Assembly: GCF_001190925.1 (NCBI RefSeq)
Contig: NZ_CP011072.1
Coordinates: forward strand, 4,030,001 to 4,094,000
Length of the DNA: 64,000 nucleotides
From: Azoarcus sp. CIB
GTDB lineage: Bacteria; Pseudomonadota; Gammaproteobacteria; Burkholderiales; Rhodocyclaceae
Direction of reading: 5' to 3'
Shown: one piece after another, positions 30,672-39,927 of the stretch
Layout: the number at the start of each line of letters is the position of its first letter
How positions within the stretch are numbered: the stretch's first letter is position 1
Notes under the pieces: generated by a model
Database searches by the model: none
What the model saw: only the letters and a program-made list of their open reading frames with translations
Told to the model about the DNA's origin: nothing
Program-made: the position numbers and the translations under genes

Positions 30672-32030
30672 TCAGCGCATCATGCCGGGCAGCGTGCCCT
30701 TCATGCCGCGCATCATCTTCTGCATGCCGCCCTTGGAGAACTGCTTCATGACCTTCTGCGTCTGCTCGAACTGATTGAGCAGGCGATTGACTTCCTGCAC
30801 GGTCACGCCTGCCCCCGCGGCAATGCGCCGCTTGCGGCTCGCCTTGAGGAGTTCCGGCTTGGCGCGCTCCAGCGGCGTCATCGAATTGATGATGCCCTCG
30901 ATCCGCCCGATCGCCTTCTCCTCGACACCGCCCTGCAGCTTTCCGGCCATCTGCGAGAACTGCGCGGGCAGCTTGTCCATCATCGAAGCAAGACCGCCCA
31001 TCTTGCGCATCTGCCCGATCTGCTCCTTGAAGTCGTTGAGGTCGAAGCCCTTGCCGGTCTTGAGCTTCTCCGCGAAGGCACGCGCCTTCTCCTCATCGAC
31101 CCCGCGCCGTGCGTCCTCCACCAAGCCGAGGATATCGCCCATGCCGAGAATCCGACTGGCCATGCGCTCGGGGTGGAATTCCTCCAGGCCGGTGAGCTTC
31201 TCGCCCACGCCGGCGAACTTCAGCGGCTTGCCGGTGACGTGGCGAACGGACAGCGCCGCACCGCCGCGCGCATCACCGTCGAGCTTGGTCAGCACGACAC
31301 CGGTGAGGGGCAAGGCCTCGTTGAACGCCCGCGCCGTATTCACGGCATCCTGGCCGAGCATCGCGTCGACCACGAACAGCGTTTCCACGGGATTGATCGC
31401 AGCATGGATCGCCTTGATCTCGTCCATCATCGCCTGATCGATCGCGAGCCGGCCGGCCGTGTCGAACAGCACCACGTCATAGTAGTGGCGCCGCGCATGA
31501 TCGATGACCGCGAGAGCGATATCGACGGGCTTCTGGTCGGGCGTCGTCGGGTAGAAATCGATCCCGGCCTGCGCAGAGACCGCCTTCAACTGCTCGATCG
31601 CAGCAGGCCGATAGACGTCGGCCGAGACTGCGAGGACCTTCTTCTTCATCCGCTCGTGCAGCAGCTTGCCGAGCTTGCCGGTGGTGGTCGTCTTGCCCGC
31701 ACCCTGCAGGCCCGCCATCAGGATCACGGCCGGCGGCTGCGTCGCGAGGTTCAGACCGATGTGGGCTCCGCCCATCAGGGCCTTCAGTTCATCGTGCACC
31801 ACCCCCACAAGGGCCTGGCCGGGCGTCAGCGAGCCGACGACTTCCTGGCCGACCGCCTTCTCCTTCACCCGCGCGATGAAGTCCTTGACCACGGGCAGAG
31901 CCACGTCCGCCTCCAGGAGCGCAAGGCGTACCTCGCGCATTGCATCCTGGATATTGTCTTCGGTGAGGCGTGCCTGGCCACGTAGGGTCTTGACGACCCT
32001 GGAGAGGCGTTGAGTGAGATTGTCGAGCAT
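30672..32030 (-). CDS. ffh: Signal recognition particle protein Ffh
   Basis: The SRP GTPase that takes nascent membrane proteins to FtsY. The 452 residues show the N and G domains with P-loop GLQGAGKTTTTGK near 107, DTAGR near 190 and TKLDGDARGG near 247. The C-terminal methionine-rich M domain ends GGMQKMMRGMKGTLPGMMR. The ATG at 32030 gives the family start MLDNLTQRLS; an extension to 32078 has no support. It is divergent from the YpjD-like gene with 42 bases between the starts. It heads the five-gene operon to gloA. Confidence 0.97.
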   Translation of the reverse strand: MLDNLTQRLSRVVKTLRGQARLTEDNIQDAMREVRLALLEADVALPVVKDFIARVKEKAVGQEVVGSLTPGQALVGVVHDELKALMGGAHIGLNLATQPPAVILMAGLQGAGKTTTTGKLGKLLHERMKKKVLAVSADVYRPAAIEQLKAVSAQAGIDFYPTTPDQKPVDIALAVIDHARRHYYDVVLFDTAGRLAIDQAMMDEIKAIHAAINPVETLFVVDAMLGQDAVNTARAFNEALPLTGVVLTKLDGDARGGAALSVRHVTGKPLKFAGVGEKLTGLEEFHPERMASRILGMGDILGLVEDARRGVDEEKARAFAEKLKTGKGFDLNDFKEQIGQMRKMGGLASMMDKLPAQFSQMAGKLQGGVEEKAIGRIEGIINSMTPLERAKPELLKASRKRRIAAGAGVTVQEVNRLLNQFEQTQKVMKQFSKGGMQKMMRGMKGTLPGMMR

Positions 32031-32072
32031 ATTGGCTGGGGCCCTAGGCCTTGGAGTAAACTGCAGGGAACT

Positions 32073-32900
32073 ATGCAAACCATTCTACTTCATCTGTTCG
32101 CCGCGACGCTCTACGCGGTTCTGGGCGCCCACTTCTGGCGAGTCACGGCACAGGCAGCGCCGAACCAGCCGAGGCGCAGCATGTCGACCGCGGAACGGCT
32201 CACGATGTTCGGCGCGATACTTGCCCATGGCTGGGCACTGCAGGGAGAACTTTTCCCCGGCGAAGGCATGCGTTTCGGCTTCGGCTTCGCCGTATCCCTG
32301 GTCATCTGGCTGGCGGTGTGCTTCTACTGGATCGAGACTTTCTACGCCCGCCTCGACGGCCTTCACGGCGTCGTCGTCGCCGCCGGCGTGGCAGGCAGCC
32401 TGCTGCCCCTCGGCTTTCCGGGGCAGCATATCCTCGTGAATGCCGGCAGCCCCGGATTCCGCGCCCACTTCATCATGGCGATGCTGGCCTACAGCGTATT
32501 CACGTTGGCAGCCCTGCACGCGATGCTGATGGCCATCGCGGAGCGGCAGCTGCACAGCGGACGACTGACCAGGACCTTCGCGAACCTGCCCCCGCTGCTG
32601 ACGATGGAGACGCTGCTGTTCCGGCTGATCGGAATCGCGTTCATCCTGCTGACGCTCACGCTGAGCTCGGGCGTCGTGTTCTCGGAAGCGCTGTTCGGAC
32701 AAGCCTTCCGCCTCGACCACAAGACGCTCTTCGCAATCGTTTCGTGGCTGCTTTTCGGCGCCCTTCTCGTCGGACGGCGCGCTTGGGGCTGGCGCGGACG
32801 TGTCGCGCTGCGCTGGACACTGGCCGGCTTCATTGCGCTGGTGCTCGCGTACGTCGGCAGCCGTTTCGTGATCGAGGTGCTGCTCGGACGCACCGCCTGA
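32073..32900 (+). CDS. CcsA/YpjD-like cytochrome c assembly family membrane protein
   Basis: A 275-residue protein with about eight transmembrane segments, typical of the YpjD group next to ffh in proteobacteria. Characteristic phrases are HFIMAMLAYSVFTLAALHA near 130 and RLDHKTLFAIVSWLLFGALL near 218, whose histidines may bind haem. The tryptophan-rich WWD haem-handling motif of true CcsA/CcmC is not evident, so it is a relative rather than a proven c-type biogenesis protein. The ATG at 32073 is favoured; the upstream extension overlaps ffh antisense. Confidence 0.83.
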   Translation: MQTILLHLFAATLYAVLGAHFWRVTAQAAPNQPRRSMSTAERLTMFGAILAHGWALQGELFPGEGMRFGFGFAVSLVIWLAVCFYWIETFYARLDGLHGVVVAAGVAGSLLPLGFPGQHILVNAGSPGFRAHFIMAMLAYSVFTLAALHAMLMAIAERQLHSGRLTRTFANLPPLLTMETLLFRLIGIAFILLTLTLSSGVVFSEALFGQAFRLDHKTLFAIVSWLLFGALLVGRRAWGWRGRVALRWTLAGFIALVLAYVGSRFVIEVLLGRTA

Positions 32901-33003
32901 TCGCGGGCAGGCGGCCCGGAGTGCCGCCAGACGTATCGACCGCGGCCTTTACAATTCATTACGCGGCGGGCAAGATCGAATGTCAGTTAGCTAAGACCGG
33001 GAC

Positions 33004-34719
33004 ATGGCAGCAAACCCCCAGACCGCCCTGAGCGGACTCGCGCGAGCACTGATCCAGCACGGCCGGCTCTCCGAAGCCGATGCGATTGCGTGCACCAAGA
33101 GCGCGGCAGCCGTCCCGAACGGCTTCATCCTCGAACTTGCGCAGCGCAAGCTCCTGAACACCAAGGCCGTAGCCTGGTTCGCAGCCGAAACGTTCGGCTA
33201 TCCGCTGCTCGACATCTCGTCCGTGGATCGCGCCAGCATCCCCCGCGATGCGATCGACCGCAAGCTGATGGCCAAGCATCAGGTCGTCGCGCTGGGCAAA
33301 CGCCAGAACCGCCTCACCGTTGCGACGGCCGACCCGTCCAACATGCGCGCGCTCGACGAGATCCGCTTCCAGACCGGGATGCAGGTCGACCTCATCGTCG
33401 TCGAAGCCGACCGTCTGGCACGCCTTGCGGAAGCGCTGTCCGAATCGACCGAAGACACGCTCAAGGATCTCACGGGCGAAGAGTTCGACATGGACCTCCT
33501 GCAGGACCAGGAGGCCACGGAGCAGGCGAGCGAGGACGCCTCCGCGGAAGTCGATGATGCCCCCGTCGTCAAATTCATCCAGAAGATCCTGATCGACGCG
33601 ATCAACGAAGGCGCGTCCGACGTCCACTTCGAGCCGTACGAAAAGTACTACCGCATCCGCGTCCGTACCGACGGCATCCTGCGGGAAATCGCCCAGCCGC
33701 CGTTGATCCTGAAGGAAAAGATCGCCGCGCGCATCAAGGTCATCTCGCGCCTGGACATTTCCGAGAAGCGCGTCCCGCAGGACGGACGCATGAAGCTCGT
33801 CCTATCGAAGAACAAGTCGATCGACTTCCGCGTGTCCTCGCTGCCGACCCTGCATGGCGAGAAGATCGTCATGCGTATTCTCGATGCTTCCTCGGCAATG
33901 CTGGGGGTCGACGCACTCGGTTACGAGCCGGAACAGAAAAAAGTGCTGCTCGACGCGATCGAGCGTCCGTACGGAATGATTCTCGTGACCGGACCGACCG
34001 GCTCGGGCAAGACCGTGTCGCTGTACACCTGCCTGAACATCCTCAACAAGGCGGGCGTCAACATCTCGACCGCGGAGGACCCCGCGGAAATCAACCTGGC
34101 CGGCATCAATCAGGTCAACGTGAACGACAAGGCCGGTCTGACCTTCGCCGCGTCGCTGCGCGCCTTTCTGCGCCAGGATCCGGACGTGATCATGGTCGGC
34201 GAAGTTCGCGATCTCGAGACCGCCGAAATCTCGATCAAGGCGGCGCAGACCGGCCACCTGGTGTTATCGACGCTGCACACCAACGACGCCCCGACCACGC
34301 TCGAGCGCCTGCGCAACATGGGCGTCGCACCGTTCAACATCGCCTCCTCGGTGATCCTGATCACCGCCCAGCGCCTCGCGCGGCGCCTGTGCACGTGCAA
34401 GCAACCGGTGGACATCCCGGTAGAAGCCTTGCTCGAAGCGGGATTCAGCGGCGAAGACCTCGACGGCAGCTGGCGCCCGTACGGCCCTGTCGGGTGCGAA
34501 CGCTGCAAGGGCAGCGGCTACAAGGGGCGCCTGGGTATCTACCAGGTCATGCCCATTTCCGAAGAAATTGCCCATATCATCATGACCAACGGCAATTCGA
34601 TGGACATCGCGGCTCAAGCTCAGCGCGAAGGCGTGCGCGACCTGCGCCAGTCCGGTCTGCTGAAAGTGAAACAGGGTGCGACCTCGCTTGAGGAAGTGCT
34701 CGCCACCACCAACGAATAG
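33004..34719 (+). CDS. pilB: Type IV pilus assembly ATPase PilB
   Basis: The motor that drives pilin polymerisation at the inner membrane. The 571 residues have an N-terminal MshEN domain (about 1-150) and the PilB/GspE ATPase core. The Walker A motif is GPTGSGKTVSLY near 331, the Asp box is around STAEDPAEI, the Walker B is VIMVGEVRD near 400, and the His box is TGHLVLSTLHTND. The zinc site is CTCKQPVD near 460 with CERCKGSGYKGR near 500. All catalytic parts are present. It is followed after 16 bases by pilC. Confidence 0.97.
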   Translation: MAANPQTALSGLARALIQHGRLSEADAIACTKSAAAVPNGFILELAQRKLLNTKAVAWFAAETFGYPLLDISSVDRASIPRDAIDRKLMAKHQVVALGKRQNRLTVATADPSNMRALDEIRFQTGMQVDLIVVEADRLARLAEALSESTEDTLKDLTGEEFDMDLLQDQEATEQASEDASAEVDDAPVVKFIQKILIDAINEGASDVHFEPYEKYYRIRVRTDGILREIAQPPLILKEKIAARIKVISRLDISEKRVPQDGRMKLVLSKNKSIDFRVSSLPTLHGEKIVMRILDASSAMLGVDALGYEPEQKKVLLDAIERPYGMILVTGPTGSGKTVSLYTCLNILNKAGVNISTAEDPAEINLAGINQVNVNDKAGLTFAASLRAFLRQDPDVIMVGEVRDLETAEISIKAAQTGHLVLSTLHTNDAPTTLERLRNMGVAPFNIASSVILITAQRLARRLCTCKQPVDIPVEALLEAGFSGEDLDGSWRPYGPVGCERCKGSGYKGRLGIYQVMPISEEIAHIIMTNGNSMDIAAQAQREGVRDLRQSGLLKVKQGATSLEEVLATTNE

Positions 34720-34735
34720 GGAACATCGACAGCTC

Positions 34736-35967
34736 ATGGCGACCACCACCCGAGCCAGAGGCGCCGCCGCCGGCCCCAAGGAAACCCTCTACACGTGGGA
34801 GGGCAAGGACAAGAACGGCAAGCAGGTGCGCGGCGAAATGCGCGCGAGCGGCGAATCGGTCGTTCAGGCCACGCTGCGCCGTCAGGGCGTGCAGGTCCTC
34901 AAGGTCAAGAAGGCCAAGATGTCCCGCGGCCACAGGATCACCGACAAGGACATCGCGCTGTTCACGCGCCAGCTGGCGACGATGATGAAGTCCGGCGTCC
35001 CGCTGCTGCAGGCCTTCGACATCGGCATCAAGGGATCCGGCAACCCCAGCCTGGCGCGCCTGCTGAACGACGTACGCAACGACGTCGAAACCGGATCCAG
35101 CCTCTCCCAGGCCTTCAGCAGACATCCGGTGTATTTCGACAAGCTGTTCTGCAACCTGGTCGGGGCCGGCGAGCAGGCGGGTATTCTCGACAGCCTCCTC
35201 GACCGCATCGCGACCTACAAGGAAAAGATTCTCGCGATCAAAGGCAAGATCAAGTCCGCGATGTTCTACCCGATGGCGGTCATTGTGGTCGCGGCGATCG
35301 TCGTGACCGTGATCATGCTGTTCGTGGTGCCCGAGTTCAAGAAGGTGTTCGCGAGCTTCGGCGCAGAGCTTCCTGCCCCGACAATGGTAGTGATCGGAAT
35401 CTCCGACGCCTTTGTCGAGTACTGGTACGTCGTATTCGGCATCATCGCGGGCGTCATCACGGGGATCAGCTACACTTACAAGCGCTCGACGGCGATGCAG
35501 ATCGCGCTCGACCGGATAATACTCAAGCTGCCTGTCGTCGGCGATATCGTCCTGAAGGCAACGATCGCGCGCTGGACGCGCACGCTGTCGACGATGTTCG
35601 CGGCCGGCGTGCCGCTCGTTGAAGCGCTCGACTCGGTCGGGGGCGCCGCAGGCAACTACGTGTACCTGACGGCGACCAAGCAGATCCAGACTGAGGCAGC
35701 ACCGGCACCAGCCTGACCGTGGCGATGCAGAACTCGAACGTTTTCCCCAGCATGGTGGTGCAGATGGTCTCGATCGGCGAGGAGTCGGGCCAACTCGACG
35801 CGATGCTCGGAAAGGTCGCCGATTTCTTCGAACAGGAAGTCGACGACGCCGTCGCCGGCCTGTCGACCCTGCTCGAACCGATCATCATGGTCTTCCTCGG
35901 CGTGGTCATCGGCGGCCTCGTCGTCGCGATGTACCTACCGATCTTCAAGCTCGGCCAAGTCGTCTGA
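34736..35967 (+). pseudogene. pilC: pilC, type IV pilus inner-membrane platform protein, frameshifted
   Basis: PilC is the platform protein that works with PilB. Two T2SF domains with their membrane helices are intact to about residue 320. The reading frame then turns to an abnormal end at 35716, and the expected continuation ([15 protein letters not shown] through [10 protein letters not shown]) resumes in another frame. Restoring one base near 35695-35697, where GAGGCAGC should be GAGGTCAGC, recreates the family phrase [14 protein letters not shown] and a 410-residue PilC. It lies between pilB and pilD. The cause is either a real one-base deletion, which would block pilus assembly, or an assembly error. 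Confidence 0.88.
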
Positions 35968-36021
35968 CCCCTCCCTGCCGTCCGGCGCACACGTGCCGGG
36001 CGGCACCACGCAAGCCCTCCC

Positions 36022-36873
36022 ATGCCCGATTTCCTCAGCGACCCGATCGTCTTCACCTTCCTCGCAACGCTTCTCGGCCTTTTCGTCGGCAGTTTCCTGA
36101 ATGTCGTGATCCATCGCCTGCCGCAGATGATGGAGCGCGAATGGCATGCGCAGGCCGCGGAACTGCGCAACGAGCCGCCCCCGCAGCAGGACACATTCAA
36201 CCTCGCCACCCCGCGCTCGCGCTGCCCGCACTGCGGGCACATGATCACGGCGCTCGAGAACATCCCGGTCGTCAGCTACCTGATGCTGCGGGGGCGCTGC
36301 CGCCATTGCAGCGCGCACATCAGCCGCCGCTATCCCGTCGTCGAGATGCTGACGGCCGTCCTGTCGGGCTACGCCGCCTGGCATTTCGGTTTCGGCCTTG
36401 CTGCACTCGGCGCCCTGGCCTTCGTGTGGACGATGATCGCGCTCGCCTTCATCGACCTCGACACCCAGCTTCTGCCCGACAGCCTGACGCTGCCCCTGCT
36501 GTGGCTGGGACTCGCGCTCAACCTCGGCGGCACTTACTCGGACATTTCGGCGAGCGTGATCGGCGCGATGGCCGGCTACCTTGCGCTGTGGTCGGTGTAT
36601 TGGCTCTTCAAGCTCGCGACCGGCAAGGAAGGCATGGGCTATGGCGACTTCAAGCTGCTTGCCGCCATTGGGGCGTGGCTGGGATGGCAGATGCTGCCAC
36701 TGACGATCCTGTTCTCGTCGCTGGTGGGTGCAGCGGTCGGCATCAGCCTGATCGTGTTTGCGCGCCACGGCCGCAACGTCCCCATCCCCTTCGGCCCCTA
36801 TCTCGCAGCGGCGGGCGTGCTGGCGATGTTCTGGGGGCAGACCCTGACGGAACTCTACCTCGGCAACTTCTGA
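36022..36873 (+). CDS. pilD: Prepilin peptidase / N-methyltransferase PilD
   Basis: Cleaves and N-methylates type IV prepilins. The 283-residue membrane protein has the N-terminal GSFLNVVIHRLP, the cytoplasmic zinc tetracysteine site (CPHC near 69 and CRHC near 93), and the two catalytic aspartates, in FIDLDTQLLPD near 152 and in GYGDFKLLAAIG near 210. Multiple transmembrane helices follow. It starts 54 bases after the broken pilC and closes the pilBCD set. The coaE and zapD genes that usually follow are absent here. Confidence 0.96.
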   Translation: MPDFLSDPIVFTFLATLLGLFVGSFLNVVIHRLPQMMEREWHAQAAELRNEPPPQQDTFNLATPRSRCPHCGHMITALENIPVVSYLMLRGRCRHCSAHISRRYPVVEMLTAVLSGYAAWHFGFGLAALGALAFVWTMIALAFIDLDTQLLPDSLTLPLLWLGLALNLGGTYSDISASVIGAMAGYLALWSVYWLFKLATGKEGMGYGDFKLLAAIGAWLGWQMLPLTILFSSLVGAAVGISLIVFARHGRNVPIPFGPYLAAAGVLAMFWGQTLTELYLGNF

Positions 36874-36999
36874 CGCGGGCTTGAAGGCCTGCCGGGCGCC
36901 CCCATATCGCAACAGCTGCCATGCCCGCGCGGCCGGCGGCTCCCTTCTCGCCAATGCTGCGTTGCGCTAGACTTAGATGCTTGATTTCCGGAGGTTGCC

Positions 37000-37263
37000 A
37001 TGCCCATTTACGAATATCGTTGCGACAGCTGCGGGTTCCAGAAGGAACACCTCCAGAAGATGAGCGACGATCCGCTCACCGTCTGCCCGTCCTGCAACGC
37101 AACCAGCTATCAGAAGCAACTCTCCGCAGCCGGCTTCCAGCTGAAGGGCACCGGCTGGTATGCGACGGACTTCAAGGGCTGCGGTTCGTCCGCACCGGCG
37201 AAGAGCGAACCCGCCGCTGCGCCGGCCGGCTGTGGCGGCGCATGCGCCTGCCACCCGGGCTGA
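37000..37263 (+). CDS. FmdB-family zinc ribbon protein
   Basis: An 87-residue protein starting MPIYEYRCDSCGFQKE, the signature of FmdB putative regulatory zinc ribbons, with a second CPSC pair to complete the zinc site. The C-terminal part is Ala/Pro/Gly-rich with a CGGACACHPG end that adds four more possible metal ligands. Function is not known. The order FmdB, DUF502, aspS is conserved in betaproteobacteria. GGAGG lies just before the ATG. Confidence 0.92.
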   Translation: MPIYEYRCDSCGFQKEHLQKMSDDPLTVCPSCNATSYQKQLSAAGFQLKGTGWYATDFKGCGSSAPAKSEPAAAPAGCGGACACHPG

Positions 37264-37278
37264 GGGCGACCGCGGCAC

Positions 37279-37905
37279 GTGAAAAAGTATTTCATCACCG
37301 GACTGCTGATCTGGATCCCGCTGTCGATCACCTTCATGGTCCTGGCGTGGATCGTCGGCACGCTCGACCAGATCATCGAATGGCTGCCTGACGGCCTTCA
37401 GCCGCGAAACCTGCTCGGCTTCGACATTCCCGGCGCCGGCCTCGTGCTCGGCCTGGTCATCCTGCTGAGCACCGGCCTCGTTGCGGCCAACGTCATCGGG
37501 CAGAAGGTCGTCCGCTACTGGGAGGCGCTCCTTGCCCGCATCCCGGTGGTCAAATCGCTCTATTACGGCGTAAAGCAGGTTTCGGACACCCTGTTTTCCA
37601 GCTCCGGCCAGGCTTTCCGCAAGGCACTGCTCGTCCAGTACCCGCGCCAGGGCTCTTGGACGATCGCCTTCCTTACCGGCAAACCCGGTGGCGACGCAGC
37701 CACTCACCTCAAGGGTGAGCATGTCAGCGTCTATGTGCCGACGACACCGAACCCCACCTCGGGCTTCTTCCTGATGATGGCCAGGGAAGACGTGATCGAA
37801 CTCGACATGAGTGTCGATGAAGCCCTGAAGTACATCATCTCGATGGGCGTGGTGGCACCCCCCGCGCACGTCGCTCCAGTGCGCTCGGCGCTCCTGAATG
37901 AGTAA
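37279..37905 (+). CDS. DUF502 membrane protein
   Basis: A 208-residue inner membrane protein with two transmembrane helices (about 5-28 and 50-75) and a soluble C-terminal part. The phrases FITGLLIWIPLSITF, IPVVKSLYYGVKQVSDTLFS and VYVPTTPNPTSGFFLMM are the DUF502 hallmarks. Function is unknown. The GTG at 37279 is 15 bases after FmdB, and aspS follows 45 bases after the stop, so the three are one operon. A role in stress or envelope function cannot be shown from sequence. Confidence 0.92.
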   Translation: MKKYFITGLLIWIPLSITFMVLAWIVGTLDQIIEWLPDGLQPRNLLGFDIPGAGLVLGLVILLSTGLVAANVIGQKVVRYWEALLARIPVVKSLYYGVKQVSDTLFSSSGQAFRKALLVQYPRQGSWTIAFLTGKPGGDAATHLKGEHVSVYVPTTPNPTSGFFLMMAREDVIELDMSVDEALKYIISMGVVAPPAHVAPVRSALLNE

Positions 37906-37950
37906 CCTCGCGGCCCGCAGCGGCTGCGCCTTAGTTTCGGAACTGAACCC

Positions 37951-39750
37951 ATGCGAACCAAGTACTGCGGACAGGTAACCGCCGCCGACCTCGACCAGAC
38001 CGTGACCCTGTGCGGCTGGGTACACCGCCGCCGCGACCACGGCGGGGTCATCTTCATCGATCTTCGCGACCGTGAAGGACTCGTGCAGGTGGTGTGCGAC
38101 CCCGACCGCGCCGAAACCTTCCGCACGGCGGAAACGATCCGCAACGAGTACGTGATCAACCTGACCGGCAAGGTCCGCCGCCGCCCGGCGGGCACCGAAA
38201 ATGCAAACCTCGTGTCCGGCGAGATCGAGGTGCTATGCCACACCATCGAGGTGCTCAACGCGTCCGCGACGCCGCCCTTCCAGCTCGATGACGACAACCT
38301 GTCCGAGAACGTGCGTCTCGTGAACCGGGTTATCGACCTGCGCCGTCCGCAGATGCAGAAGAACATGATGCTGCGCTACAAGGTTGCGATGGCGTTCCGC
38401 CGCTTCCTCGACGCGCAGGGGTTCATCGACATCGAAACGCCGATGCTCACGAAAAGCACGCCGGAAGGCGCCCGCGATTACCTCGTGCCGTCGCGCGTCC
38501 ATCCGGGGCAGTTCTTCGCGCTGCCCCAGTCGCCGCAACTCTTCAAGCAGCTGCTGATGGTTGCCGGCTTCGACCGCTACTACCAGATCACCAAGTGCTT
38601 CCGTGACGAGGATCTGCGCGCCGACCGCCAGCCGGAGTTCACCCAGGTCGATATCGAGACGTCGTTCCTGAACGAAACCGAAATCACCGCAATCATGGAA
38701 GACATGATCCGCTTCGTGTTCAAGGAAGCGCTTGCAGTCGACCTGCCGAATCCTTTCCCGCGCATGACCTACACCGAGGCGATGCGCCGCTTCGGCTCGG
38801 ACAAGCCGGACATGCGCGTGACGCTGGAACTGACCGAAGTCACCGATGCCGTGCACGACGTGGCGTTCAAGGTGTTCAGCGGTCCGGCGACCAGCGGCGG
38901 CCGCGTTGCCGCACTGCGCGTACCGGGCGGCGCCTCGCTGACGCGCGGCGAGATCGACGAGTACACCAAGTTCGTCGGCATCTATGGCGCGAAGGGCCTC
39001 GCCTACATCAAGGTCAATGACGCCGCGCAGCCGAACGAGGCGGGCCTGCAGTCGCCCATCGTCAAGAACCTCCACGAGACCGCGCTGCGCACCATCCTCG
39101 AGCGTACCGGCGCACAGTCCGGCGACCTGATCTTCTTCGGCGCAGACAAGACCAAGGTCGTCAATGACGCTCTCGGCGCCCTGCGCATCAAGCTCGGTCA
39201 CGAGAAGGGTTACGTCACGGGCGATGCCTGGCGTCCGCTGTGGGTGGTCGACTTCCCGATGTTCGAGTACGACGAGGAGGACAAGCGCTGGGTCGCCTGC
39301 CACCATCCGTTCACGAGTCCGAAGGACGACCATGTCGAAATGCTTGAATCGAACCCGGGCGAGTGCCTGGCGAAGGCCTACGACCTGGCGCTGAACGGCT
39401 GGGAGATCGGCGGGGGCTCGGTACGTATCCATCGTGCCGAGGTTCAATCACGCGTGTTCGAGGCGCTCAACATCGGCCCCGAGGAGCAGCAGCTCAAGTT
39501 CGGCTTCCTGCTCGACGCGCTCAAGTTCGGTGCCCCGCCGCACGGCGGCCTCGCGTTCGGCCTCGACCGCGTCGTCACCCTGATGACCGGCGCCGAGTCG
39601 ATCCGCGACGTGATCGCCTTCCCGAAGACCCAGCGTGCGCAGTGCCTGCTCACCGACGCGCCGAGCGCGGTCGACGAGAAGCAGTTGCGCGAACTGCATA
39701 TCCGTCTGCGTCAGAAGGTCGAGACGCAGGTCGAAGTCGCCAAAACCTGA
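37951..39750 (+). CDS. aspS: Aspartyl-tRNA synthetase
   Basis: A class IIb synthetase of 599 residues. The N-terminal anticodon-binding OB fold ([26 protein letters not shown]) is followed by the catalytic core with motif 2 [20 protein letters not shown] near 213, the bacterial GAD insertion near 300-410, and motif 3 [10 protein letters not shown] near 533. Whether it is discriminating or also charges tRNA-Asn cannot be told without checking for asparaginyl-tRNA synthetase and GatCAB in the genome. A strong terminator follows. Confidence 0.98.
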   Translation: MRTKYCGQVTAADLDQTVTLCGWVHRRRDHGGVIFIDLRDREGLVQVVCDPDRAETFRTAETIRNEYVINLTGKVRRRPAGTENANLVSGEIEVLCHTIEVLNASATPPFQLDDDNLSENVRLVNRVIDLRRPQMQKNMMLRYKVAMAFRRFLDAQGFIDIETPMLTKSTPEGARDYLVPSRVHPGQFFALPQSPQLFKQLLMVAGFDRYYQITKCFRDEDLRADRQPEFTQVDIETSFLNETEITAIMEDMIRFVFKEALAVDLPNPFPRMTYTEAMRRFGSDKPDMRVTLELTEVTDAVHDVAFKVFSGPATSGGRVAALRVPGGASLTRGEIDEYTKFVGIYGAKGLAYIKVNDAAQPNEAGLQSPIVKNLHETALRTILERTGAQSGDLIFFGADKTKVVNDALGALRIKLGHEKGYVTGDAWRPLWVVDFPMFEYDEEDKRWVACHHPFTSPKDDHVEMLESNPGECLAKAYDLALNGWEIGGGSVRIHRAEVQSRVFEALNIGPEEQQLKFGFLLDALKFGAPPHGGLAFGLDRVVTLMTGAESIRDVIAFPKTQRAQCLLTDAPSAVDEKQLRELHIRLRQKVETQVEVAKT

Positions 39751-39774
39751 CGATTCACGTAAACGGCATAGACG

Positions 39775-39809
39775 GAGGGCAGATGGGCGACCATCTGCCC
39801 TCTTTGTTT
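39775..39809 (+). terminator. Rho-independent terminator of aspS
   Basis: A perfect 12-pair stem GAGGGCAGATGG/CCATCTGCCCTC with loop GCGA is followed by TTTGTTTG. It starts 25 bases after the aspS stop. Confidence 0.95.
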
Positions 39810-39927
39810 GACCGATGCACGCCGTAGGCCACGGGATGCACCGAAAAGCTACAGAATTTCCCCGGCATTGCCGTAAGCTTGGGAAACGCCCCGACGTGGC
39901 GTCACCTGTACAGCCGGCAATGGAACC

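Noticed and set aside
35719-35967. 82-residue open frame after pilC as a separate small gene
   Set aside because: It is the exact C-terminal end of PilC in a shifted frame and lacks a convincing ribosome site.
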